Shown here piece by piece: positions 34,591 to 46,280 of a DNA stretch of 64,000 nt (positions are counted from its first letter, which is position 1; every line of letters begins with the position of its first letter). The notes under the pieces were generated by a model. The model did not search any database, was not told the DNA's origin, and saw nothing but the letters and a program-made list of their open reading frames with translations. A program made the translations under genes and the position numbers. The stretch is taken from positions 62,001-126,000 of the forward strand of contig JAPQWV010001067.1 in NCBI GenBank assembly GCA_027422505.1. The letters are read 5' to 3'. The DNA is from Craterostigma plantagineum. Lineage: Eukaryota > Streptophyta > Magnoliopsida > Lamiales > Linderniaceae.

Positions 34591-35223
34591 AAAAAAAAGA
34601 AAAAATCCGGCGGTTTCAACCGCCGGTTACTCTAATCGTCAACCGGGGGCGGCTAACCGGCAACCGCCCCCGGCCGGTTAGACGGCGGACGAAGGACTAA
34701 CCGCCAACCGCCGGTTTCCAACCGCCGGTTAGCGTAACCGGCGGTTGGGCATGTCTACTCCCCGTTGACATTATCCGTCTTGAGATATTCTCGAGTGAGT
34801 TGATAATAAGAATAATAATTATTATTATAATTTACAAATAAAAAAAGCTTAAGAAACATGTCCATTATAACAAAGCCTTTTGCTTTTTTTCTTTATTCAA
34901 AATTTAAGCAGTAGCACATCACGTTTTGACCGCCATAAATTGCGAGCTTTAACTTAAATATCACCTATAATTGCAGCTTCTTCTCCTCTGCTTTTGAGCA
35001 CAAAAGCTAGGGCTCGCCTCACATTTTAGGCTTAGAGATTCTCCCTTTATCCCCCTTCGCAGTCCTGTTAATCCCTTTTCAACCGATGATTTAATCGCAT
35101 CCCACTAATTTACGTCATCAGTTTTACTTAGCTCTACTCCCCTTCTCGGAGTAACCATCGTCGTTCCAAATGCGCAAGACTGTGATATGATCAATTAACA
35201 ACGGCGCCAGTTCACCGTCGGAA

Positions 35224-37614
35224 ATGGGTTGCGTTTTTGGCAAAGAAGTCGCGTCACTCTCCGAAGCTTCTAGCAACAACACCGTAGGGGTAAGAGAGAG
35301 ATCTGCACTTGGGATCAAAGAGGAGAGAGAGGGTAGTAGTCGTTCATTCAGTGGCCAAAGAAGTCGCTGAAGCCCATGGAACAATCCAAGTATCTGTCCC
35401 GCAAAAATTCCCCAAAAAGCGAAGGTTTAAGCTAAATCCCAGGTCAGGCAATCCACGTAATAGCATCCACGGCGAGCAAGTAGCCGCCGGTTGGCCTTAT
35501 TGGCTCGTGGAAGTCGCTGGAGAAGCCATCCATGGGCTGACGCCTCGCCGTGCTGATACCTTTGAGAAGCTCGACAAGGTGAGCCCTGCCCTTTTTCTAT
35601 TCCTTCCTTAAAGGAAAAAAAAAAACTTTTTAGTTTCGTCGACCAAAATTGTCGATTGAATGTGGTTGTTTTTTCCTTGTAACAGATAGGAATGGGGACT
35701 TACAGCAACGTGTACGAAGCAAAGGATACACTGACGGGGGAGATCGTGGCGCTGAAGAAGGTTAGATTCGACAACATGGAGGCCGAGAGCGTGAAGTTCA
35801 TGGCCCGAGAGATTCTCATCTTGAGGCACTTGGACCATCCCAACGTAGTTAAGTTGCAAGGGATTGCAATGTCTAGGTTGACATGCAGCTTATACCTCGT
35901 GTTCGACTACATGGATCATGACTTAGCCGGCCTCGTTTCAAGCCCGGGAGTCGAATTCACAGAATCACAGGTCGTGAATTGTTGAGTTGATTTGCTTTTA
36001 TATATCTTACTTGCATCATTTCTGTTCGATGCCATGCCCTTCTCTTATCGTATCGATAACTGTAATTTAGGTGGTTGAGATTATAAGGACATCATATTTG
36101 TGATGTGCCACTAACCATACAATAACTTAAAAATCAAGCAACATTACACGTCGAAACCCTGAATTTTTGCTTAAATCTTAGGGTTCCCGCGTATAATTTA
36201 GGGTTCTAGCGAATTAAGTGGACGACATTATATTTCAAGGGTAAGCAAATTCGAGACAAAATTTGGGGTTCCGGCGTATAATGTCGTGAATTTTTGTAAT
36301 TTTGAAAGTTATTGTCCATATATTGCATGTCCGTATAGTGCCACCCTCCCTATATTACAGCACTGAAATAAAAATTTAACTCTCGTATAAATAAATGCAG
36401 GTAAAGTGCTACGTCCATCAGCTCTTGTCTGGGCTCGAACACTGCCACGAGAGGCGCGTGCTCCACCGCGACATCAAGGGATCGAACCTCCTAATCAACG
36501 ACAAAGGTGTCCTCAAGATAGCGGATTTCGGCCTCGCCTCCTTCTTCGACCCGAACCGACCCATGACTAGTCGGGTCGTCACCCTATGGTACAGAGCCCC
36601 CGAGCTTCTCCTCGGGTCCACGGATTACGGCGTTGGCATAGACCTTTGGAGCGTCGGCTGCATATTAGCCGAGCTGTTCGAGCGAAGGCCAATGATGACG
36701 GGTGGAACCGAGGTAGAGCAGCTCCACGAGATCTTCAAGCTCTGCGGTTCGCCCGACGACGTGTATTGGAACAAGTGGAAGCTTCCCCACGCCACCCTTT
36801 TTCGGCCCCAACAATCTTATAAAAGATGCGTATCGGAGAGGTTCAAGGACCTTCCGGAAGCTTCTCTGCCTCTTGTTGAAACACTTCTCGCCATCGACCC
36901 GTGCGAGTGGCTGACCGCTTCGGATGCATTGGCTAGTCGAGTAAAAAAAAATTCAAAATCACATGCTTTTATTGTAATGGTTCGCTCTTGAGTGAATCGA
37001 TTTATTTTTGTTTGTTTGTTTGTCAGTTCTTTAGGACGAAGCCCTATGCATGCGACCCTTCGAGCCTGCTGAAGTATCCGCCTTGTAAGGAAATGGACAC
37101 CCTTCATCGGGACGAAGATTCTTCTAGAAGGTAGCGGGAAATTTGTGATTTTTTTTCCTTGCTGCCCGATTGTAATTCGTACAATTTTCTTTAGGGTGAT
37201 GATAGATAACAAAGCCCGAGCCGTACGAAGGGCAAGGCCACGGGGGGATCGTAGGGTTCGAAGAATCCATGATCCGTTACAACAAGCCAATGTTAATGTA
37301 TGTTTTTTTTTTAAATCATCTGTTCCTATTTTTCGTTGTTTTAGGATGTAAATAACAAGATTTGTTCGGTATACGTATGCATGCAGAACCTGACAAGGAT
37401 CACTCATGCGAACGCAAAGTGCAAAAGCGAAAAGTTTCCTCCGCCACACGAAGACGGCGGACTGATTGGTTACCCATTCGGATCTTCGAATCACTTCAAT
37501 CCAATGTTCCAGCCGCTCGACGACGATGACCTGTTTAGCCGCTCCATGGTTTTCGCCCGTTCGAAAGAACCCGCGGGTCAAATGTGGTCCGGCCCATTAT
37601 TACCCAAGTGCTGA
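35224..37614 (+). CDS. CDK-like Ser/Thr protein kinase (MGC-type, IBS1/CRK group), 6 exons
   Basis: Exons read from splice sites and frame: 35224-35578, 35686-35970, 36401-36940, 37027-37130, 37195-37297, 37387-37614. The start MGCVFGK is a likely N-myristoylation/palmitoylation signal, typical of this plant CDK-like group. A GEQVAAGWPYWLVEVAGEAI block precedes the kinase domain: glycine loop IGMGTYSNVYEA, lysine in VALKKV, helix FMAREILIL, catalytic HRDIKGSNLL, DFGLASFF, and TLWYRAPELL. The C-terminus has the family phrase HANAKCKSEKFPPPHEDGG. The start frame does not join the kinase frame. Its TGA is at 35368-35370, and the kinase frame has no ATG after its TAA at 35291. Either one base is missing or gained, or a small intron (for example 35290-35431) joins them. 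The core catalytic residues are intact, and from the frame entry onward about 500 residues are open. Confidence 0.85.
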
Positions 37615-37865
37615 GAACCAAATGTTGTTTGATATTGGCAATGGAGATTGAGATAGAAACATTACTATTAGGAAGTTTTAACTATAAATGTTGGTGTAAA
37701 ATCCCCAAATCGAAGAGTCAATTTTCCTCCGTGTTGCTCGGAGGAAAGAATACAGAGTGAATTTTTTTTCGCAATGAAATGTCGTAGCATCAAACTTAAA
37801 AATAAAAGATGCAAGTCATATTTCGACCTGCGCATGAATAATAATCGGGAAATAACGATGTCTTT

Positions 37866-38863
37866 CTATTGAGGAAGGACGGGCGGCGCGATGGTTCGAG
37901 TATTGTACGAATTGCAATGTCCGCATTTCTGGCCTATGATGTGGAAATAAACCTCCGTCGTATCGTTGCAGTCGTTGCACAATATCCACACCTACATCAA
38001 TCCAATTGATTAGTGGAAATTTTCCATTGATTATGAACGTGCAAAATTAACAAATTCGACGCACCTTCTTACACCTGTACTCGGCGGGCATTGCAGTAGC
38101 CTCAATCTGTACAGCACATTTTCCTATTAGTTCGTGTTTTTTTTTTTTTTTGTCTTCTTTATTATTACGATGATAAGCATATGCGTACGTGTACCTCTTC
38201 GTCGATCTGCTTCCAAGATAGAGACATGTTCATGATCGACTTAGAACAGATTGGGCAGCAGTACCTTAAACCCCAAAGAAAAAGACGACAAAAAAGAAAC
38301 ATGTAAGACTGAAATTTTGATATATTATATATGCATAAAGAAGCTTATAGTTGTTCATATTACTTCTCGCGCTTGATCATCTCCTGGTAACACTCTGTGT
38401 GCATGGTGTGCCCGCATTTCATGACCGTCGTGTCTTTCATGGAATCGAACATATACTGCGCAAAATAAATTTCATTTTATCGAGACGTGTGTTAATAATA
38501 CGTAAACATGAACGTAATAAGGGATACCTCGTAGCATATAGGGCAGTGATGCCTCATCGAGTTTTCGACGCACGAATGGTTGTTGAGCAGATTAATCGAA
38601 TAACAAGTGCCTGAGCGAGCGAGCAATGAGTAAAAGATGAAGAAAACGCTCGGTAAAAAATTTAGATAGACATAAAAAAATAGAAATCCCACTTGGGAAA
38701 TTGCATTGGATACATACCACACTTTTTGCAGTGAAAGAAGTTCTCACGACCTCCAGTTCTGTTAATGACATTTATATAATCTCTAATTAGAGACTTGGCA
38801 TACCATTTCATTTTATAGTTTGTGTTGCCAATTTTTCAAATTTGGATCACCATATTTGATAAT

Positions 38864-38906
<43 letters not shown>

Positions 38907-40109
38907 AAGATAAGTCAAGAAACATTATGATTCATTTCGTCCGACTTATAAATTTGTCAAAAAAAAAAAATGATCGGAAACCCATTTTTGTTCTGAAATA
39001 TGAAGTTTATAATGACCAAATCCGCCATTAGTATATATATTCTGTGATGGATCCAAATTTATAATTTTGTTCTTTTGCTTATTTATTTAAGCATAGCAAC
39101 TAACCTGCATAGACCACATTTGTCGCAATGAAACAAACCCTTTTCCACCTGCGTTGAAAACGAATAAAACTCACAAATGAGGAGATAAGTTTGTGTTACG
39201 CTGTAATAATTTCGAATCATGCTGACTAACATCGTCATCATAAAATTTGCATATGCCGCACAAATATTCACCCATGTTAACGCCGCAGTTAGTACAAACA
39301 CGCCCCACCTGCAATAATAAATATATGTGTGTGTGTATATCGGAAGAAGATGATGAAAATTGAATAATATTCAAAGTAAGTTTATTACATACAGGCTGCT
39401 CCGTGTCGCATACAGAACATATTACTTGCTTCACTTGATACCGATCTATTTCATGGCGATCGTAAATGTTACGAAGAGTGCTCTGCGTAAATATATATAT
39501 TATAATATGTGTCTGTGAGTGTAACCGTTACAGAAACGTTGATTAATGTACCGCGGTTTCGTTGTGACAATGGCGGCAGTCGAAGACTTCGTTGCAGCAA
39601 GGAGCTCGAATCTTGCATCTTCTTCTGTAATGCTTGCACCTATTTACAATTATATAAACAGAATGAAAATCAAAGACCAAAATCAGATTAGATCTATTTT
39701 CATTCAGCTGTATATCGAAATAAATTTGGATTTTGAGTTGATCCTCATTCGGTAAAATTCTTTCCACGCCACAAAACCATCCTCCAGCTCATTTCTTTTT
39801 CATTTGTTTTTTCTCGGAAAAAAAAAAAGAAATTGATCGCAAATATGTTAATTTTAACCGTTGTCTATCAAGTGAACCAAAGTCAAAAGCAATATTAGTA
39901 AAGTAGAATTTGTAATTTTACTCATAAATCGTTGTCTTGATGCTTAAAACATCTCACGTCAACGAACAACTACTGACATGATCATTATGAAGCTACAAAA
40001 CGCAGAAAAAAAAAAGAACCCAGAAATTTACGCATATTAATATGATATAGACAACTTACCCATATCCCATCTTCCCGAAAGTGAGACGATCATTGGAGAG
40101 GTCATCCAT
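37866..40109 (-). CDS. MIEL1: CHY/CTCHY/RING zinc-finger E3 ubiquitin ligase (MIEL1/RCHY1 type), 267 aa
   Basis: Eleven exons on the minus strand join in frame: 40109-40060, 39639-39552, 39482-39393, 39308-39231, 39148-39105, 38758-38718, 38610-38528, 38455-38364, 38264-38195, 38106-38065, 37991-37866. They give 267 residues, the usual length for this family. The order is CHY finger ([16 protein letters not shown] ... CRHCHNET), CTCHY finger ([30 protein letters not shown]), RING ([38 protein letters not shown]) and a C-terminal zinc ribbon ([20 protein letters not shown]). All metal ligands appear present. RING proteins of this type transfer ubiquitin to transcription factors such as MYBs. 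The start could lie two codons upstream (in-frame ATG at 40115). An AT microsatellite sits in the fifth intron. The gene ends 252 bp from the stop of the convergent kinase gene. Confidence 0.93.
38866..38904. repeat. (TA)n microsatellite
   Basis: About 19 TA units in the intron between exons 5 and 6 of the CHY/RING gene. The length is probably variable. Confidence 0.9.
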
Positions 40110-40677
40110 AAGCATTTTCAGGCACCTCAAAATCGTGTAGAAGAATAAATAAAGAAATAATAAATGGGCACTTATTCGATATATATGGTTGAAGAGGAAG
40201 ATGGCTCAGTGCCCAAAGAAAAGAGCCAAACCAGAAGAAAAAAAAAAGAGATTTTACGACAAAATGAAAGTATATCTCATCCAAGTTATAAAAGCTATGG
40301 TCCAATAATGTCAAGTGGGCGCTGACACACACATAATCGTGGACTTCAATGCATCCAACGGCCCCGTACTTTTGTCTTATTTTATTGTAAGTAGTTTGCT
40401 TTGTAGACCATCATGTTAGAAGATCTATATATGGTAAGATTATGGGGATGGTGCTCCGATTACTATATTATTTTATCTGAATTATTATTGAAAGAAGGTA
40501 AGGGACATGCATGGCGTGATAGTGGACTATGATATGGGGAGACAAAGGAGACAGGTAACCGTGATATTGGACCAATGAGGACGAAGATAGCGGATGGGTA
40601 ACTTAAAAGAGAAAAAAGGAAAGAAAACAGGGGAAATAAAAATAAAGGGCACTTCCTCTTTTAATTTGAAGTTATTA

Positions 40678-41315
40678 GGGCATCTCCACCCGATACCAAA
40701 AGGAGAACCCAAAATGTAAAAGATGCTCCAATGGATACTAAAACGATTACGCAAAATAGGTTTCTATGATTTTCTCTCCCCTCTCGACGTATAAATGCGT
40801 TCATACTGTTCATTACCCGATAAATCTTTCCCTCCTACATATTGACCCCTCTAAAAATTATAATTAGTTTTTATTACTTATGATATATTATTTGATTGCA
40901 ATTTGCAACAATAAATATGCAGTTAGTTAAATGAAAACATACATCAATTACTCGTGCTAGAAATGCACATAAATCATGAAAAAATACCACACATAGGAAA
41001 ATAACAATAATAAAATATACTAAATGACCCGTGTTTTAATAAATAGTATTTTTATTTTTTATACATACAAATAACAATTTTATGATTAATTTTAATATAT
41101 CTCAAGCGAAATTTAAAATAACATCATAGTATAATTTGTAAAATTATAAGATATGTGGGTAGTATTGAAAAGCTGTAAAAGGTGGTGAAAAAGAATATTC
41201 CGAGAATATTCTTTTGAGTTTGAGAATGAGTTTAATGGTTGGAGAAGAATTACTGTTTGATGTGACATTTACTGCATTTTGAGTTTGAAAATGAGTTTTT
41301 CGGTTGGAGATGGTC
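40678..41315. mobile_element. MITE with GRNCATCTCCAMCCGA ends and TTA duplication
   Basis: The left end GGGCATCTCCACCCGA and the right end (inverted GACCATCTCCAACCGA) are flanked by TTA on both sides (40675-40677 and 41316-41318), the duplication typical of PIF/Harbinger elements. The right half resembles the right end of the element at 51051-54246 (ATATGTGGGTAGTATTGAAA-type phrase, TTTGAGTTTGAGAATGAG). It is non-coding. The superfamily is inferred from the 3-bp duplication only. Confidence 0.7.
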
Positions 41316-41318
41316 TTA

Positions 41319-42096
41319 AAAGATTTCTCGAGATCATGAACCTCTGTGCTATCAATTCTTGAACTACAATACAATACAAGCAAGCTTGACAGCCATGAGG
41401 CATCCATCATTAACCATATTGATTTTATTTATTTAATATATATTAACTAAGACAAGAATATATACGTTCACGTCCTTTGGTCCATTTGGCCTAAAATCAT
41501 AATAAAAGTCTATATAGAGTGATGTAACACAACTGACTCAATCTTAGGTGTATTTCCAAATTTATATGAGACAAAGTTGCACTAGTTATTCGAAGTTGTG
41601 GGCCTGCAGTTGCACATGATAGTGACTATGCTACTTTAGTTTAATCTGTTGGTGAACGAAAGATATGATATTTTCATGGAATGCATCTCCAATTGGAAAA
41701 TGAAAAAAAAAAAAAAAAAAAAACGCAATGTTCTTCAATTGTTGAAATTTAATAAACAATTAGTTGTTTGTAATTTTTAGGAAAGTGGGAATAATAGAGA
41801 TTATGATGACTAGATCATTAGAATCAATAGATTAAATGAAAAAGGGGTATGTGTCCATTTATTTGGCTTTGTATGTTGTTGCATTTTGATATATATGGGT
41901 TTAAGTTCGAACAGTTGGTACTACCTTGAGTAAATTTTGCATCTGGAAAAGGGTTATTATATGAGGTAAATATGACGAAAGTAGTAATGAAGTAAACCGG
42001 TTCAATATATGGTATTATAGCATTATTGTGAGTGTTTGATGAAATGAACCGTTGATTTAATCTCACGGCTTCTTGTTCGATTGGAGCAACTGATGA
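41319..42096. other. Intergenic, no gene seen
   Basis: AT-rich sequence with a poly(A) run at 41704-41723. The antisense open frames at 41824-42171 are not supported by any domain. Confidence 0.5.
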
Positions 42097-42292
42097 TTTT
42101 TTTTTTTTTTGGAGACCCGGGGAACCTTGGCGAGCCAGGTAAACCCCGAGGGCCGACCGGTTCAAACGCACATGTGTGTGCCCATGTGGGACAGGCCTGA
42201 GGAAATGTTGATGGGAGGGTTCGAACCCACGACCTCTCCCTCATTATCCCCAAGCACCTCAGTGTTAGCTGCCGTACCACCAGACCAATTGA
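42097..42292 (-). mobile_element. tRNA-derived SINE
   Basis: On the minus strand the element begins with an RNA polymerase III box A (TGGTCTGGTGGTA, 42287-42275) and has box B GGTTCGAACCC (within 42229-42218) about 46 bases further on. It then has a non-tRNA body of about 100 bases and ends in 14 A residues (42110-42097). This is the standard build of a plant SINE. No internal gene is present. A clean target duplication could not be found, so the copy may be old. Confidence 0.85.
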
Positions 42293-42795
42293 AATGCTAT
42301 TGCTCGATTTAAGGTACCATTTGATATCTATAAATTACAGTTATTGAGCTTTGGCTTGCTGGACTAGGAAACTTAGTACTTTTGTCCCGTTAGTTCAATT
42401 AAGCATGCAAAATTTGAATTCAGTCATTGCACTTAATCTGTTATCTTATCAGCTACACACGTTGAAGTCATATGTGCGTGTGGAAGGAGATGCAAGAATT
42501 CATCGCGGGTGGAAGGCTCGTGGAAACCACCACCAAAATGATAAAGCTTTTTTGTATGTTTGTCTTCAAGTTGAATAAATTACGCATGAGTCAATATTGT
42601 GTTATGTATGGGCACTTATCGCCGCGCCTTGTACACGCCTCAAAATATCTAGTATATATGGGCGGGTATTAGTGAGGTCCCTGATGATATAGTGCATCGT
42701 TTGTAGCTACATTTTCGGGTAGTTGCTTAATCTCGACTTTAACAACATAATCTTTATGTTACACTAACTTACAATGTTTCGTAGTTGAGGTATTC
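42293..42795. other. Intergenic, no gene seen
   Basis: The open frame 42351-42578 has no recognisable domain. The stretch may belong to the left part of the CACTA relic that follows, but no inverted end was identified. Confidence 0.4.
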
Positions 42796-43888
42796 TGGGA
42801 CCCTTTAGCATCAGTGGTTAAGGCTGAATTTATGAGAGTTCTTGCTCGTCGCCTGAAAGATAATATGCGGGATGAAGGCATCAAACTTGGTAAACGATCC
42901 GACGTACAGGTCTAAGTTTTTGAGCGATGACATGGCTCGAGAACTTAGACAAAAACGTTTATCGCCGACATTCATACCTACTCGACTAAAAGCGAATCGT
43001 TTCGGTCGGGATGGTAGCGCAACTAAGTCCACGCAAGGATTGTGCGCCACCAGTCACGTTGCGAAGAAAAATGTAAGTTTCTATAATGTATGTCATTACT
43101 ATATATCACTACTTAACTTGATTGAATTTTATTTGTTGACAGACTGCGAAGAACAATGGAGTCCTTCCTTAGCCGCACGAGGTTTATTTACGAATCACAC
43201 GAGGAAGGATAAGACATTCTTCGACGAGAAAGCTCGCAAAACAATGGTTAGTAATGTAATTTGTTTAACTATTGTTGGCGTTTAAATTAAAATGTTTGTC
43301 TTGAATTGCTGTTTGATGTCGTAAATGTTATTGATGTATTAGTTTTGAGTTGTTTGAATGTTGTTTTTAGGAAGTATGATTCTGTATTTTGGGATGATCA
43401 TTTTATAGAGGTGATGCGGCCGAAATTTTAATTTTAATGTATGTTTTATAAATGTTCTTATCTCACAGGATGACTTTGAAGCTCTCAAGGCATCGAATTC
43501 GTCGCTTTCAGACGCTCAAGCATTTTACGAGATATCTGGAGGTTGGACGAGGTTTCAGAACGTACCTGGTGGGTAAGCATTAGAGATGTTTTTCGAGACA
43601 CCTTCGCAGCCATCGGTGTCGAGTTCGAGTCATTATGCACCATCTCAGACTATACAGCTGCAGGAGAAGTTGCAGGCTACGGAGACCACTCTCGCCACGT
43701 TGCAGTCGCGTTTCGAGCAATTCTTGCAACGCTATGAAGGTGAGCCGCGTGGATCAGACAACGCCCACGATCGAGATATTGTGGACGAGACACAGATATG
43801 TGGTGCTGCAGCGTCGCAAAACATTAATGTGCGTCACCACGATGATTTGCAGACGGCGGCAGCGATCACGGCTTGGGTTAGGTCTTAG
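42796..43888 (+). pseudogene. CACTA (En/Spm-type) plant transposase-like fragment
   Basis: Exon-like pieces can be read at about 42872-43069 (TFIPTRLKANRFGRDGSATK), 43143-43246 (LFTNHTRKDKTFFDEKARKT), 43469-43572 (DDFEALKASNSSLSDAQAFY) and 43586-43888 (SQTIQLQEKLQATETTLATL). They are separated by intron-like gaps with GT/AG edges. The THTRKD.TFxDEKA phrase and the C-terminal heptad-rich segment are typical of the plant transposase family associated with En/Spm elements. The first piece also reads into stops upstream. It is followed by CACTA-like subterminal repeats (44040-44322), which supports a decayed CACTA element. It does not contain the main TPase catalytic domain. Confidence 0.65.
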
Positions 43889-44039
43889 TAGTTATGTTAT
43901 TTCTAAAACCTGCTTTTATCGTTTTCACACCTCGTTTTTGTGTAGATGATGTTGTTTGTGGACGACATTTCTAATATTACTTGTCTTCTTAATGTTTTAA
44001 ATTTATTAATTTAAAAATAAAATAAAAATAAAAATCCGA

Positions 44040-44322
44040 AAAAGAAATTCATAATTGAATTTACCGACTACTTTGTAGTCGGTTTTAGTGGGTAAATAAA
44101 CATTACTGACTACAAATGTAGTCGATAATAGTCGGAAGCTTCCGACTACAAAGTTGTAGTCGGTAGTTGCCGACTACACAAAATTTACTGACAGGCGATT
44201 TACCGACTACAAATTGTAGTTAGTAAGCTAGTCGGTAGACGGCCTACCAACTACATATGGGATTTGCCGACTACAATGTGTGTCGGTAGTTTCTTTATTT
44301 TTTTTGTGGTGACACCGCCCAT
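44040..44322 (+). repeat. Subterminal repeats and right end of a CACTA relic
   Basis: About ten copies of CCGACTACA/TGTAGTCGG occur in both orientations, some forming short palindromes such as CCGACTACAAAGTTGTAGTCGG-like pairs near 44147-44168. The block ends TTTTTTTGTGGTG, a degenerate version of the inverted CACTA terminus. Confidence 0.7.
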
Positions 44323-44344
44323 ACAATGCGTAGTCTCGGAATCC

Positions 44345-45268
44345 CTCTCATTCAGGTGTGGGATCGGTTCATTCATGTACCTCTCCGCCTAGAAGCCTGC
44401 CAGGAGCCGCTCCTTGTCCGTGCACCTCTCTGGCACTGGCATCACTCCCCTACCCTCATCGGCCCCGGGCCTAACAATAATTAAGCGAAAAAAGACACCT
44501 CTTAGGCAAATTTTTCAGTAATTATTTTGGTTGGAACTAAAGCCTTTAATCTGTAAGTCTTATGCAAGTCTTTACTTTTTGTAAGTACTTTTACAAGTTT
44601 TGAATCTTGTAAGTATTTTGTTTGGATGGTGGATGTAAGCATTTGTGCGAAATAGAGAATAATGATAGGTATTCACTTAATTCTCTCTCTAAAAAACCCT
44701 AAGCTCTTATCTACCTTTTCTTTTTTTTTTTTTGTTTTCTTTATCTCTTTTTAGTTTGTCGGCCGATCTCTCATGTTGGGAGTTTAGTTTTCTTATTGTA
44801 GGAGTGGTTTCTCTCTCTTTTTGGTAGTGTCCTTTTCGAAGAAAACTATTGTGCAAAGATTGAAGAAATTGAAGAGTATTGTAGATTTGTTTTAATAGCT
44901 ATTTTTTGTGGTAGATTTTTTAGTCTTTGTGTCTAAGATCTTGAATCTTGTTTTTCTTTTCGTTTTATTATTTTTTGCTTGTATTTGGTTGTTTTTGCTC
45001 ATAAACGAGCCTCTGATCATGATGTTACAAGAAAGATCCAGTTAGGCTATTAAGCCTATGTAAGCCCTTATTGTGAAATTAGAACTATCGTTTGGAAAAA
45101 AAAACGTTGGTGCGGAATTGTTTTATCCCCGGAATTTTGGTTAACCAAACTGTTAGTCGGAGGAAAAAAAGATTAAAAATAATGTATCCGATATTTGGGT
45201 TTGATTTTCGATTTTGAAAATAGAAAAACCAATTTTTGATCAGTTTGATTATGTTCGTACCGAGTAAA
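44345..45268. other. Intergenic, unassigned repeat-like sequence
   Basis: A short GC-rich piece (44340-44475) is followed by T-rich DNA with AAACCCTAAG near 44695. No domain, terminal repeat or RNA gene could be identified. Confidence 0.4.
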
Positions 45269-46009
45269 CGTGTTCAAAAGGTTTGAATAACCGTAAACGA
45301 ATCGGCGCTAATAACCGGCGGTTCACAAGAATTAAACCTTGGTTTGAGTTTTATGTTTAATTTTTATTGTTTACTAAATTTAAAAAAGGGTTGAATTCTA
45401 CTTATAAAAATTGTTTCAATGATTCATAAGAATATAAGGAAGCATTATGTGCATTTTAGTATGTTTCAGCATAATATTACTTTATTTACATCTTCTTGGT
45501 ATTCATTTTACTGTTTTTTTACAAATTTTGCATAATTCAAAAGAAGCTATTGAACAGTTATTCGGTGTTCATAATCCTAGATCGGTGATCTTAGATCATT
45601 GTGTTAAAGTTGCGTCTTTTCGAAAATATTCTTATTCAATTTTGGGTGAATAAGAAGTTGAAATATTTTATAGCATTCCTAATAGTTGCTAAATTTGAGC
45701 TACTATCGCACTTTTTTCTTTTTATAGTATTCAATTTGGATTATTTTTTTAATGTTTAACGCATTTTTTTTATAAATTTCTAAGTTTGACTGAAAATTTT
45801 AACATTATTAAAAATTTAATTTTCTTACAAAATTAAAAAAAAGATTTGAAACCATAAACCGGCGGTTCAAATCGTAATCGTAACCAGCTTCTCCATTACA
45901 AACAGTAATCGAAACCGTGGTTACAACAGTTCAGTTACCGTTATAGATTTTTACAAACCGTAAACCGGTGGTTCATAAACACGAACCGTAACCGTATATG
46001 AACACTTAC
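45269..46009 (+). mobile_element. hAT relic with accggcggtt subterminal words
   Basis: The two sides carry partly inverted words (CGTGTTCAAAAGG ... AACCGTAAACG on the left; CGGTT ... TGAACACTT on the right) and several ACCGGCGGTT-type motifs. The same words edge the hAT element at 22863-34757. Inside, 45510-45620 encodes LQILHNSKEAIEQLFG ... LDHCVKVA, which aligns in sense with the hAT transposase segment LQVFHDATEAMSGSYYP ... FDHCVKVA at about 32955-33050. It is an internally deleted, decayed relative. Confidence 0.6.
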
Positions 46010-46280
46010 CCAGTGGACGCCCCTAACGAAACGTGCCCGTGCACAGTTTACGTCAAAATAATCTTTGCGAGAAAAGTCAAATAGGTAGGAACTTTGATTA
46101 TATGTGAAAGTATGGGCACTGGAAATTATAAAAACGTAAACGTGAAGGGCCAGATGTTGATGAATCAGACACTGAACAGAAATTAAATCCTCGGAGACAA
46201 ATAGCACCTGAACTCAAAACAAAGAGTAGATTTTTCGCGGTTGCCCTGAAAAACCAAAATATAAAAAAAAAGTCTTATTA

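Larger units (their letters stand above)
22863..34757 (+). mobile_element. hAT-superfamily DNA transposon with nested gypsy element
   Basis: The left end TAGACATGCCCAA (22863) is matched in inverted orientation by the right end (TTGGGCATGTCTA, to 34757). The flanks are CTCCCCAT (22855-22862) and CTCCCCGT (34758-34765), an 8-bp target duplication with one mismatch, as expected for hAT. Both ends carry subterminal clusters of the palindromic words AACCGCCGGTT/AACCGGCGGTT (22880-23100 and 34605-34750). The transposase gene inside is decayed and split by the 8-kb retroelement at 23916-31931. Without that insertion the hAT element would be about 3.9 kb, a normal length. Confidence 0.9.

Noticed and set aside
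35309..35578. Independent kinase start at 35309
   Set aside because: The codon there is TTG, not ATG. The kinase frame has no ATG in this exon, so the MGC start with a frame change is more likely the original start.
36817..37581. 254-codon open frame antisense to the kinase gene
   Set aside because: It is the shadow of well-supported kinase exons and introns and has no domain.
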